From Lates calcarifer (Eukaryota; Chordata; Actinopteri; Centropomidae), in assembly GCF_001640805.2 (NCBI RefSeq), contig NC_066847.1:26155504-26219503 (forward strand): a stretch of 64,000 nt of DNA, read 5' to 3'. The notes under the pieces were generated by a model, which was given only the letters and a program-made list of their open reading frames with translations, was not told the origin of the DNA and did not search any database. The position numbers were made by a program, and so were the translations under genes. Shown piece by piece: positions 13,201-25,500 of this stretch. Position 1 is the stretch's first letter. Each line of letters begins with the position of its first letter.

Positions 13201-16200
13201 TACTCTGTGATCATTTACTTCTGAGCTCTGGGACTTCACTGGAATGACATGATGCCCGGACATTGTTCTGTCCTTGTGGAGAAAAGAGACAGAAAAAGAA
13301 GCTCAGCTGTCTTTTGCCTCTTGAACATAGGTTATGACATAACTGAACATTTGAGATGTCACTCATGGATTTAGTGCAGTGCCAAAAACTGTGACAATAT
13401 CATTTGCATGTGACTGTTTGAAGGTTATTTCTTAATTTCACTGGCCGGTAATGTCAGAATGTCGTGTACTAGTGTTCAGATGCCTGAAATTCCACTTTTG
13501 CCACTGTACAGTGTTAAGTCCTGTTCCAAACTGTAGCAAATCCACCAATGAGCTCACAGTGTAGCAGACCTAGAGCATTCTATAAATGTGTGTGTGTGTG
13601 TGTGTGTTTGGGTGATTGTATATTTAGGGGTGATAAGGCCATGACATTATTACTGCTCTGTTTTTATTGGTGTTAATGGTGTTTTGGGGGGTGGGGGGGT
13701 GGGGTGCGGTCTCATGGGTATGTAGCTGCTAAGCAACAAATCCCATCAATGACACCAATGCAGTGTAGTAATCTGACGGCAAGGCTCTGGAAGGGGTTGA
13801 CCAGCCATGATCTCAGGCCTGGAAATGAAGTTCCCACCTCCAGTCATTCCAGTTATGCCTTTGTAAAGAGGGGGAGTGACATGCCAGGGGCACATATGCA
13901 TGGGCATACACGTGCAGACACACATGCACGTGTGTAGACACACACTGACAAACACAAACAGCAAGGGATGACATTCCTGCAGGTGGAGTATGTGCAGATT
14001 ACAAGGTGATGCAAAAGAAATTTGCTGATGTTTGATGGCAAAAATGTCACCACGTTATTCTGTTTGGACGTCCCTTTTTTTCGTTGACATACACATCATC
14101 CTGCTACACTCATGCCTTCATCTATTTTACTATTCCTTCTATCTTTCTGTGCTCTCTACCTGTCTCTCCTTGTAAGATCTTCATAAATGCATGTCACTAT
14201 TTGAGCTGAATTAAAACACCAGCATGCTAACCTGATCACAATGACAATGTCAACATGCTGATATTATGAAGTTAATATTTGCTTGCATTCACCATCTCAG
14301 TTTCACATGTTAGCATGTTAACATGCGCATGGTGCCAGTTTAAGGATAAATTAAAGTTTTGACTTGTGATCACAATTCATCTAGTATTTATCCAATACTT
14401 TAATTCAAAACGACAAATGTCAGCGTCAGGGTGGCACAAGTCAGGGGATAATCCAAGTCATTAGGAGTTGCACCATAAAAATCTGTGCCAAGTATAATGG
14501 CAGTTCCTCCAATTTTTATTGCTATATCTCACTGTGGACTAAAGTCGTGGACCAACTGACTGAACAACATTGCCCTCACAAGAGCCAGGCCACTTTTTCT
14601 TAAATCTTTATAAGCAATAGTTTTGGTTTTCACATAAATGTGTGATAAGAAATACCCCTCACATTGTTTTCCTCACCCTACATGGACCTGCTCTCTCTTT
14701 CACCCCTTTCATTTTCCACAGTTCCCCATAAATGAGGGTCTGTGTTCCTGTCCCTCTATTTACTCCCTTCTGTTCAACTCCAATTTCCCTCCCTCCCTCC
14801 TGTGTCCCTCTGACCCTCCCACACTCTCCTTCCCCATCAGGAGACTTGGCCCTCAGTGGGTGTGTGTGCTGTCATCAGAGGTATTGTACTCCCCAGTGCA
14901 GAGCCACGCTTTACAGTTTAGACTTGCTCTGTCTATACTCCCACTGATCCCTTTGAATGGAAACCCCTCTGCTGGGCTTGTATTCACAGACTGATTATCC
15001 CCCTTGTGTGTCTCCTCTGTGCTCAATTGATGTACTATGTATACCCCTTACGTTCCCCTTTTCCACAGGGGGGTTGCCCCTCCTTTTTGTTTTTAACTAG
15101 CAGGAATTAATAAAAATGCATAGACTACATTCTTGGATTAGGAGGAGCCATATGGATCTGCCATCAATACAATGGTCTTGTTTTGGCCATGTCTCGCTCG
15201 CTAATGATCAGAAATACTTAAAACAGCTTTTATGCAGATTCTTACCAGACATGACTAGTTACAGTCGGTTAAAACTGTATTTAGCGTGGCTCAGACAATA
15301 AAGGAAGCTTGGGCTATTTTTACCCCTAATTTAACCGGTTGTAGGTTCTTAGGGGGTAAACATGTCAGAGGAAAAGAGGAATATAATGACCTCAAGCCAT
15401 GGGAGAAATTAAACAATGAGGAAATGAGAACAATAATGTCAGTGTTATCCTTTGACCCATCAGGGTTTTACATTTAGCTCTGACTTCTACAGTTGAGTCT
15501 GAGCCAAAATCTAAGAAAAGATCAACTAGCTAGATGGCAGACTGATAAAACAAAGGGTTTAATTCTGAAACATTCACTAAATTTATAAATGATGAAATAT
15601 GGTGAATACCTAACCTACACTGAAAAACATGGTGTACAGTTTAGAGCTAAAACGTCTATCTAGACTAAAGGATTAATCAGCTGATTAAGGAAATAGTCAT
15701 CAAATTAATTGCTGGTGAAAGTGGCTGTTAGTTGCAGCCCTAGTATAGTTCCTGAAGAGCACAGTGTTAACTATACATTAAACCACCTCCTCATGAATCC
15801 ACAGTCTGGATCCAGGATAATCACACATCTTAAAATAAATGATTTCTTTAGAGGAAGGATTTGTCAAGGAGGTGTTTCCTCCACTCACATCCATTTATTA
15901 CACAGCATTAGCAGTACATTTAGCTTCTATTGCTTTTCTCCATAATAAAGCTCTAGAGGCACTAATACCCTTTTTATAGCCATTTTATCCTGTTATCCCT
16001 GCTGCATTCCACAGCCTCAACCACCACATGATTCTCAACTGAGATCCCTATTTTAAGTGGATACAGCTTTAAAATGAATTAATGCTTTGTCAGATGTTCC
16101 TGGCTGCTGCTGACATGTCTCAGTTTTTGTTGTGTAAACCACTTTGCTTGGCCCACGGCGATGGAGTAAAAGTTCAGCACCCTTTGCTCCGTAACATTCT

Positions 16201-18884
16201 GATCTTGACAGTATTAGGGATACTTGCTGTAATGTTTGGTGCCATTAAGGACCTGCATCACAGCTGCAAATTCTCACTGTCAACTGCTCTGTCTGCATCT
16301 GTAGCTTTGTGTGCTCCCCGCTGCCTGAGCTGCTCTGATATATTAAGAGGATCTAATTAATAGCTGTGTTATTGTAAGGCCAGGCATGCCGTGACCACTG
16401 TGTGTGGTGGGTATAAATAAAGGTGTCTGTGCTGTTTCTTGTGCCTCCCAAGGCTGAGTGTCTGGCATAACTTCTATTTTCTGTACTTCATGTCTAAGAA
16501 AGAACAAGCATAGTTTGCTGCCTGCTCTAAATCTTCATAGGATTAATTTCTGTGTGTGCGTGCCTGCCTGCATGCTGTCTGTGTCATCAATCTCTCTGCC
16601 TTTCGCCCGGGTGCATGACGCATACCTTTGTTTGCCTGATTGTGACATGCATAGGTGATTGCGATCGTATAACTGATAGTGACGCACAAACCCTACATCC
16701 ATGTGAGAGTTTATGGGTTGTATTCATTTGTATGCAAACAGCTCTGCAAGTCCCCCAGCCAGAGGCTAAATTAGGTCAGATTTATGAGGAAACTCATTTT
16801 CTCTCACTGGCTTCAGGGTACATGTCTTACCTTGTGAGAATGATGGATGATGAGCGCATGATGTGCTCAGGGTAAAAGTCATTTTGGGAGTTTTGCTCAC
16901 TAGATGCAGTTTCTGGTTTTCCATCACAGCAGTTGTTAAGCATATGTTTGAAAAATAGGGAATCTTTCATATCAGAGCTGTCTTGCTCTGTCCTTAGCTT
17001 ACTGTATGGCTCTCTATGCACCCTGTGTCCTGTGGTATATAGCTCTTTAGCTCTCCAGGCTATCTATAAGTAGCTGCTTCAGCTTACCTGTCACTATTAA
17101 TACCTACAGATTAACCACCTACGAATCACAGGCACCTGTGATACAGCTACCTGACACGTTTTCAGGAAAAGCTCCTCAAAGGAGACAATTTAGTTTGAGC
17201 AGGTTGTTGTGGGCTGGACAGAATTATGCTGCTCTATGCAGGGATAGGGATGTTTACTAGCCTGATAACCTGTAGCTCCTGCAGTTGATGTTGTTCTCTG
17301 GACCTTTGTATTTTTGCTATTTCCTAGTGTCAGCTGTCTGTCTGCTGAGCAGTTGGACTTTTAGCTGCTTTGGAGTGACATGACCCTCACACCACTTCAC
17401 ATGATCAGCTTTGCTGCTCCCTGAGCTATGGGGAAATTACATGAGTCCTACATGATACATTTGAAGCTCTAGAGATCTAACAGCAAGACAACACAGTAAA
17501 AGTAAAGGTCATGCATTCAGAGAGTTTTGTTTTTGAACCATGAGCTGTTGCTGGAGTTTTTGTAGATGCTGAAGATGACACTCTCATTTTGCATGATATT
17601 GCAAAAGCAGTTAAAAATTGAACAGGGTATCTCTGGTATCATAATAAAGGGAAAATCAAATGCAAGTCTATATAATAATACTGAAATCTACTGCTGTTAT
17701 ATAATACTTGAGTATGCAGGGCCACAATCAAGTTAGCAAGGGAATATAAAACTTTACATCAATATATACATGTGGGCAGCTGTGGCTCAGGAGGTAGAGC
17801 GGTTGCCCACCAATCGGAAGGTGGGTGGTTCAATCCCCGGCTCCTCCAATCCACATGCCGAAGTATTCTTGGGCAAGATTTGATTTGATTTGCCCCGGAT
17901 GTGTGTGAATGTGTATGAATGTATTAGAAAGCACTTTGTATGTTTAGAACAAGTGCTGTGTGAACGTGTATGTGACCTACAGTGTGAAGTGCTTTGAGTG
18001 GTCAATAAGACTAGAAAAGGGCTAGTCCATTTACTATATACATTAACATTTTGATTTTGTCTCATCAGATGTTTCTGTCCCTCAGTTCAAATGGCAATGC
18101 GACTTTGTCCTATGCTATAGCTATTGATGAAAGTGTTCTCTTATCATCATGATTAATCAAATGTTTGTTTTATGATTAATTATTATATATTATTATTATT
18201 ATATATTATATAATTATTATATTAGCCTTGTCCTAATATCTGTTTGGGGTTCCTTCACATGAACACCATCAGTTTGAGAACACTAGTCCTGTACATTAGA
18301 GCTTGTCTCCCCCTAGTGGTTGTCCTACAGCACAGTTTTTTAGATCTGGATATACAGATTTGATGATGAATTCATGACAGAAATTTCTTTTTTATAATGA
18401 AGAATTATTAATCATAAGAAGAGTCACCACTGCAGATTGTAATTTAGAAAGAGCAAAGTCAGGCACCCAGTTTACCCGAATGATAAAACTTTCACAGCAT
18501 GAAGCAATTAGATGTGAGCTTCCCTTCAATCGAGCTCACTTCAAACTTTGATACAACGTGGAGTCAGTTGAAAAATTCACTTCATGAATTTAAATGTGCC
18601 TTGAGGTTTTCACAAGGGCTTTGAGGACAGATTCCTCCTCTGAAAAGAAATCCACAGTCTGTTTAAAGACCTTTAAAAGCAGAATGTTTGATACATGCAG
18701 TGAATGTAGAGCAGATGCTTACAGTGCAGTGTCATTGCTGTGAGCCTCAGTGGTAAGAGTTGAAAAGTTTTACGGGCAGGTTTGTGCTTGTACCTGTTAT
18801 CCCTGGAGATTTAGCTCACAGGGCAGCACAATGTGCGTAGTCAAGATAGTCTTGCTGATTGAGCACTGGCAAAACTGGTTACCA

Positions 18885-18918
<34 letters not shown>

Positions 18919-19481
18919 AGTATGTGTGTGTGCCTGTGTGTTGTGCATACCAGTGTTTTTCCCCCTTTTTTTAGTATTACTTAGAATTAAGGTGGTGCAA
19001 AGTGAGGTCACAGGTTCAAATACTGGCCACAATGAAATGATAGAGAAACTGAAATAGAAAAAGGGAAAGTCCCAACATTATCCAGGGACTTTACCTCTTT
19101 TTCTGGTGTGCCTCAACTATTTGAAACTTCAGCTTATAGGACTAATTTTTTCTTTTATTGTACTTTATTGCAGTTAGGGTTTTTGTTTCTGTCCAGTTTA
19201 ACTGAAGTGTTTTCTGCTCCACGCTATACTTTGCTTGATTCAGTTCACTTGTCCTTAACTTTTTTGTGTGTTTTGTAGAAAGTGGTGATTTTGGCATTTT
19301 ATTTTGATATTCACTGAGTGAAATTTCTGTCGTTTTCTACCAGAAGATGACGTCGATCTAGAGGCCCTGGTGAATGATATGAACTCTTCGCTGGAGAGCC
19401 TCTACTCCACCTGTAGTGGTCAGCAGACAGAGTCCACCCCACTACTGCACAATGGAGAGACCTCGTCCTCGCACCACCACC

Positions 19482-19513
<32 letters not shown>

Positions 19514-22500
19514 CAACAACATCACCATCATCACCATCCACGGCAGGGTCAGCACTCACATGCGCTAAGCCACATCTCCCCGGAGCCGCCCTCCTCCTCT
19601 TCCTCGTCTGCGGACTCACCCCAAACCAGCCTCAGACGGTCACAACCTATGCACATCCTCGCTGTTAGGTAGGTGTTTACACAGTGTGTGCAGGTTCTGA
19701 ATTGACAAGAATAATTTCACTTCAGCAGCTCATAGCTGAATGGGTTTTGTGGCAGGCACTGAACATGAAATGTGAATGTAGTATTGGATGGCAAAGTGCT
19801 CTTAAGCAAGATATTGAATCTCTTGTACCTCAAGGGACAGTGTTCTATCTCTGACCACCAGTGCGTTTACTGGCATGCAATAAAAAGTGACACAAAAGTA
19901 CAACTGTGACAGATAAATTCCAGTTAGCACTTGAATATTTATTGAATGTTGGGCTGAAATGATTAGCCCATCTAGATGAATCATTTACTTGATCAACAGA
20001 AAATGAATCAGGAACTATTCTGATAGATAATTCTCTAAGTCATTTTTCAAATAAAAAATAACCCAAGCTCGTTCCAGCTTCTAACGTGTTAATATTTGCC
20101 ATATATCTCTGTTTATATGTCTGTAATGAACAAATATCATCCACAAAACTGTAACTGAGTACCTGAGCATCCTCAATGAGTATATGCATATAGTAAATGT
20201 CTTAATAAGTCTTAGTACTTCTAGTCTAGAAGCAAACACGCACAAACGCTCATGCACATACAGACACATGTACTCAGGCAACCAAAGTATGGCGCTGAGC
20301 TGTCAGCTAATTTCTTCCAACTTACATTTGCACATGCATAGCCACACATGCAGAGCCCAAACCCTTTTTTCTCCCACGCTGGAAAAGAAGCCTCTCACTG
20401 TACACTCTCATCCCTCCACACCCTCTCAATAATTGGGCGCAACGTCTCCTCCCCGCTCCCTATCTGTAGCCCTTGAATGACCCGTTCCTCCCTGTCACTC
20501 CCTCTTTGTCTCAAACTACACCAGCGGCAGGGGAAAGGTAAAAAATCTCATTTATTTTAGTACCAAGTGCAAATGTCTCTCTCAATTTAAACAGTAGTAA
20601 CCCCTGTTCTCCCTGAGGATATAGTGTTATGTATCTCAAAGTGGGCACACACACTCACACATACACACTCTGTAGGCAACAGAGGTGCGGTTGCATTTGT
20701 GCTGTACACACAAACATGCATTCACAGCAGAGCTGGTGTCAGTTCCTATTATTCGCCTTTGGAGCTTTTGACAGAAACAGAGGAGGGATAATCAGGTAAT
20801 GGAGTATTCTGTCTTATGAGCTCTCTCTCTCAAACACACAGACACAGGCCCTGAAGTTCTTATTATTCAGGCCTGACCTCTGAATAACCCTGTTCTCAAG
20901 CTCAGATGGGACAACATCAAAGGCCCGTTCCCTTTTGAACTCACTGGGTTCTACAGAGAGACAGAGTTTGAAACAGAAAGACATTAAGAGAGAGAGTCTT
21001 CTACACTGATTCTTTAAGCTAGCTATGGAGCTAGAAATTCACAAACTGGCTTTAAAATGGTCGAATCCTGAAAAGTTTATGTTCAACTGCCAAACCATCT
21101 TTCCTCTTTCAAGCCACAACCTTCACTGTATGTGCCTAATTTAAAAACTTCTTTAAAGTGATGTCTTGATTCAATATTGATGCGTGATGAATATTGCAGA
21201 AAATTAGCTTGAAGGCTGCGGGGATCTGTGATTTCCACTTGCTGGAAGACTGTTCATTATGGGTAGATCAGACAGAAACAGACATGAGCCTGCATACTGT
21301 ACAGCAATACTTTATTAATTCTAACTCTCTCTCCTGTACATATTTCACATGTGTCAGCGGCTCTCATTTCAAAGTTCCTTCATTTAATTATTTTTTTTGC
21401 CTAAGGCTTTTTTTGCCTGTGTGATTAACAAACACAAACCAATGCCACAATGCATGCACAGTGCATTGAGCCACCTACCCATCATGACCGCTGCATTGTC
21501 CTGCTTCCATTGTTCAGGAGGCTGCAGGAAGAGGAGCAGCAGCTGAGGACATCGTCTCTCCCGGCCATCCCCAATCCCTTCCCTGAGCTCTGCAGTCCAG
21601 CAAGCTCACCTGTCCTCAGTCCTGGGTCCCTACCTCCCGGAGAACCCTCCACTGGCAAATATGTAAGTCAAACCCCCACAAAGACATGCTGTTGAAACTT
21701 CATCTCGCCTCAGAAACTTTGACTTTTCAAGAATTACGAAAAAACTGTTTAATGTTTACTCTGCATTGTAATTTACTGTGGTTGCACTGAATGCAAAACA
21801 TTGTCTCCATACATCATGGAAGACCATGTCTGAACCTTTGAAAAACAGGATATGCAACATCTGTTGATTTTGATTTACTTTTATGTTGACAACTGAGAAA
21901 TGTGTGACTCAAGTTACTTGTTTTTAAGGATGCAGATTTTTGAATATCGTAAATCAGCTATATTTAGTGGTCAACCGTTGGACATAAGCACTTAGGAATT
22001 TTCCCTGCTCTACATCTGCCCCCGTGTTTTGCTCATCTGAGGCATGTTGATTGCTTTCATATGATGGTACTGTATTGTACAGTGCATGTGTGTGCTCAAC
22101 TGGGTTTGTGGTAGTGTTTAAGAAAAAAGAATGAGGTGACGAGTGGTGAAGCGGACTGCTTGTGTGTTTTCGTGTGTGTGTGTGTGTGTGTGTACCTGCA
22201 CACATGGCTGCATTTCTGTGAGCCTGTTTGCATTTGTGTTTTCATGTGTTGACAAAGATTTAGAGACTGGTCTGTCTATTCCTGGAAATCAGAGTCCCTC
22301 CGTCGTCACTTTTAATGATCTTCATATGGGGCCAGCCAATGCTGGTTACAGTAACATACCAGTTTACAGTAATGTGAGGGAGGACTATTTCTCATAAATA
22401 CTCTGGCTATGATCCTGGTCTGTCCTGGTTATGGCTGCTAGACTGCAGTTCCAGTAGCATCCAGTAAATGCTAAAAGGGAAGTTGCGGCTTTGAATTACC

Positions 22501-25500
22501 ATCTGTGGCATAAATAAAGTTCTAAATGGTTAATATTGGACTACACTTTGAAAGGCTCAATTTCATTCAAGTCATCATGATTGTTTTTCTTTGTGGGAAT
22601 TTTACACACTTGAATTATTAGCTGTGGAATAAATTCAACACAGCATGGTAAATCCAAGTTCATATGGTAGATAGGTCAGGGATTAATGTCTCACTAAGTG
22701 GCTATGAGCTTTGCATTGAATTACTAGCTGTGACATAACTTTGGCTCTGCAGGCCTGGTAAATATTCAGAAACCAATTTATTAGACTGTGTGACTTGCGC
22801 AGGACAGAAATGTTGTTGGTTTTTGAATCTCCAGATGTCCTTTTGAGAGTGCAGTACAAATCAGGAAGTACAGTGAGGGACTGGAGGAGTTGCAGGGGAG
22901 TTAGAGATTAGTGGTAGAGGTAAATTATTTCTGTGATCTGACACTCACACATCACTCGATGAAATATTGGTAGGTGGTCTGTAAAAATCTTTGTTTTTTT
23001 GTCTGTTTAGGGCCACTAGATCTGCCTTTAACGTTGGTGCCTTTGACATTGGCCCCACATCATAGCAATTCTGTTTCCAAGACCTATAAAGGGCAGGATT
23101 GAATGGAGCTGTGTAAGATTTTTCTACATTGCAGAATTTCAATATAACATTTCTGTTTTCGTTTTGGTAATACAGAAGAGACATCAAATTAACTATCCAA
23201 GTAGAATGCTACTCTATCTGTTTACTTTACTTCTCAAAAGATCTGCACGATGCTCATTTGCATTTGGATAAAATTGAATTTTTTGCCCACAAATTTACAC
23301 TCAGTTACTTATAATGACAAAGTGACACGTGTTTTCTGCAAATTAATTAAAAATCAAATGCTGAAATTTCTCCTTTACCAAAGTATTCAGACCCTTAACT
23401 CAGTACTTTATAGAATCCCCTTTGGCAGCCTGGAGTCTTTGTGGGTAAGTCTCTACAAGCCTTGCACTCCTGGATTTGGGCAGTTTATCCCATTCTTCCT
23501 GGCAGATCCTCTCAAGCTCCATCAGATTGGATGGGAATCGTTTGTGAACTGCCATCACCCCACCCCTGTGAACACCCACAGATGTTCTATGGGGGTCTGC
23601 TGGGTTGCCCCAGCCTTGGGAAAAAATGGCAATTTTATCCATTCACAATTAAATTGAAAACAAGTGTGCAAGAAAAACAATTTTTGTTGAAGTTCACTTA
23701 ATTTTGTCAGTCAATGAATTCAAGTGGAGTGTAAAAAGGTTTTACATCATGTGTTGAACTATTGCCATACATCTGCTCAGGATGTACTACATATTAAACA
23801 TGCCTGTAAAGGTAAACTGTTCCTAGGTGTAGGAAAAACAAAGTTTTTACTAGTTTTGTTTTGCATGGACCACCAAACTTTTGCAATGAAGAGACAATGC
23901 TTAGAAAGCTGTTGCAAATTGAATTCCTTGTGTGTGTTTACAGTGTGTGCACTAAGCACACACTCGTGTAAACCTGTATGAGTATTTGTTTTTAGATGCA
24001 TGTATGATTGTGTTTGTGCTCACGTCTGCCTGTCTGTCTTTGTGAGTTCTAAAAACTATTTACAGCACTGGCAGTGTCTATCCCTTGTTGATGGCAATGG
24101 AAAGAATGTCTCATTGTGGTTGTTCTTCAGTGGAAATTCAATTCAGCACCTTTCCACGGCAAAAACCTCCTGCGGAGGTGCCTCATCACACACTCGTGCC
24201 TCTGGGGTCCAGCTTCGGAGGCACAAGGAACAGTGGTAACATTGCTTTCTTGCAAAAACAAATTTCTCCCTTGAGTGGTTGAGATACGAAGAGAATAGGG
24301 TGAACTGTTTGTGGTTTGCCAAGTGGGATGGTGAGCAGGTAAATTATTGTTCCCAGCCTGCTGTCTAAGACCTCTGACCTTAATCAATCATATGTGTCCC
24401 GTTTTGTGCCATTTTCCCCCTCTGTCTTTATCTCTCTTCGTCAGCCTGTCTATCTACCCCTCTCCCTGCCCTCTCAACATCCACTCAAGTCAGCCAGCCT
24501 GCTGTTGAGAAGTTTCTCTATTTAGTTTACTGAATTTTCCAACCTCCGGGCGCTTTCTGACAGACTCTCATACTTGTGTCCCTCTGTTCCTCCTTACCTC
24601 ACTCCTTGGCCTCTGTACGGGAGGCATGAGGACGCAGTGCAGAGCTGTTAGGAATCACTGGGCAAGCTGTTTGACATGGCCATATGATTACCAACTACCT
24701 CACTTTCCTCTGCTGTCCTCTCCCTCCTGTCTCTCTTCATTTCTCCATTTTTAGCGCCACTCTCTCCAGCTTGTCTCCTGAGCTGCACACTCTTAAATGG
24801 GAAAATCTGAAATAAAGGTGCAGCATGTTCACTGATTTGAAACTGAAATAAAGTGCAGTGTTAAAGTAGTGTAGTTGTTCATACTGTCCAAGCAGTGTTG
24901 CTGCAGTCCTCAGATGTGTTTACAGCATGTGTGTGTGTTCTCAACTTAAGATTTAAGCTGTTGTACTCAAGTGTAGCATCAAATGAAATATATAAGCCCA
25001 AATCAGAATGAATACATTTGGTCAGTTTGGGAGCTAAAGGGTGGTTAGAACACTGAACTAGAGAGCGGCCGTCTATGAACACTAGCACCAGTCCAGTGTG
25101 GTATGTGTGAAAGTGTGCGCAGATGGGCACACATCCATAAACAACTGACTTCCTGCTGCTGCTAGGGGTTACTACAAACATAATCTGGGTTTCATGGAAT
25201 TCTAAAACTACATATGTCTTTCCATATACAGCCAATTGGCCAGAAAGCAGGTATTACATCCACACTACACTTAAGAAAATACTAGAAGCTTGGCCTGTGT
25301 AATCCATATCGTGCAATGGAAAAACCTATAAGAAGTCTTGAATGCAAGGCAGTTAGCCAGTATATCCATTAATTTTCTCAGTCTAGGCTCTTGACAGTCT
25401 GTCCTCAGTCGTGCAATAGAGAGTGCTGTTATGTACCTCCTTGGACACTGTGTTCCCATAGCTGCCCCAGTCGTTCTAGTGTGGGAACACTGATTTGATC

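Larger units (their letters stand above)
11308..19343 (+). other. grb10 intron 2 (about 8.0 kb)
   Basis: No exon was recognised. It holds two stretches that look like candidate conserved elements (about 11660-12060 and 16083-16420), two dispersed-repeat fragments (14205-14600 and 15655-15742), a tRNA-derived SINE (17772-18034), TG tracts near 11645 and 18886 and a G-rich run at 13685-13705. ORFs near 15116-15477 match nothing I recognise and look like chance frames. Confidence 0.6.

Noticed and set aside
13685..13705. G-rich run as a second G-quadruplex
   Set aside because: Only three clear G runs; weaker than the one at 32678-32702.
15116..15477. Two adjoining + strand ORFs (61 and 63 codons) that might be an exon pair
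   Set aside because: No family resemblance, no convincing splice sites, and the frames do not match grb10 phases.
17772..17845. tRNA gene
   Set aside because: A and B boxes are present, but the sequence continues into a SINE body with target-site duplications; it is a retroposed tRNA derivative.
19311..19619. - strand ORF with Val and Gly runs
   Set aside because: Reverse complement of the His/Gln codon repeat in grb10 exon 3.
23250..23701. + strand ORFs of 135 and 86 codons
   Set aside because: They are opposite-strand readings of the Tc1-like transposase remnant.
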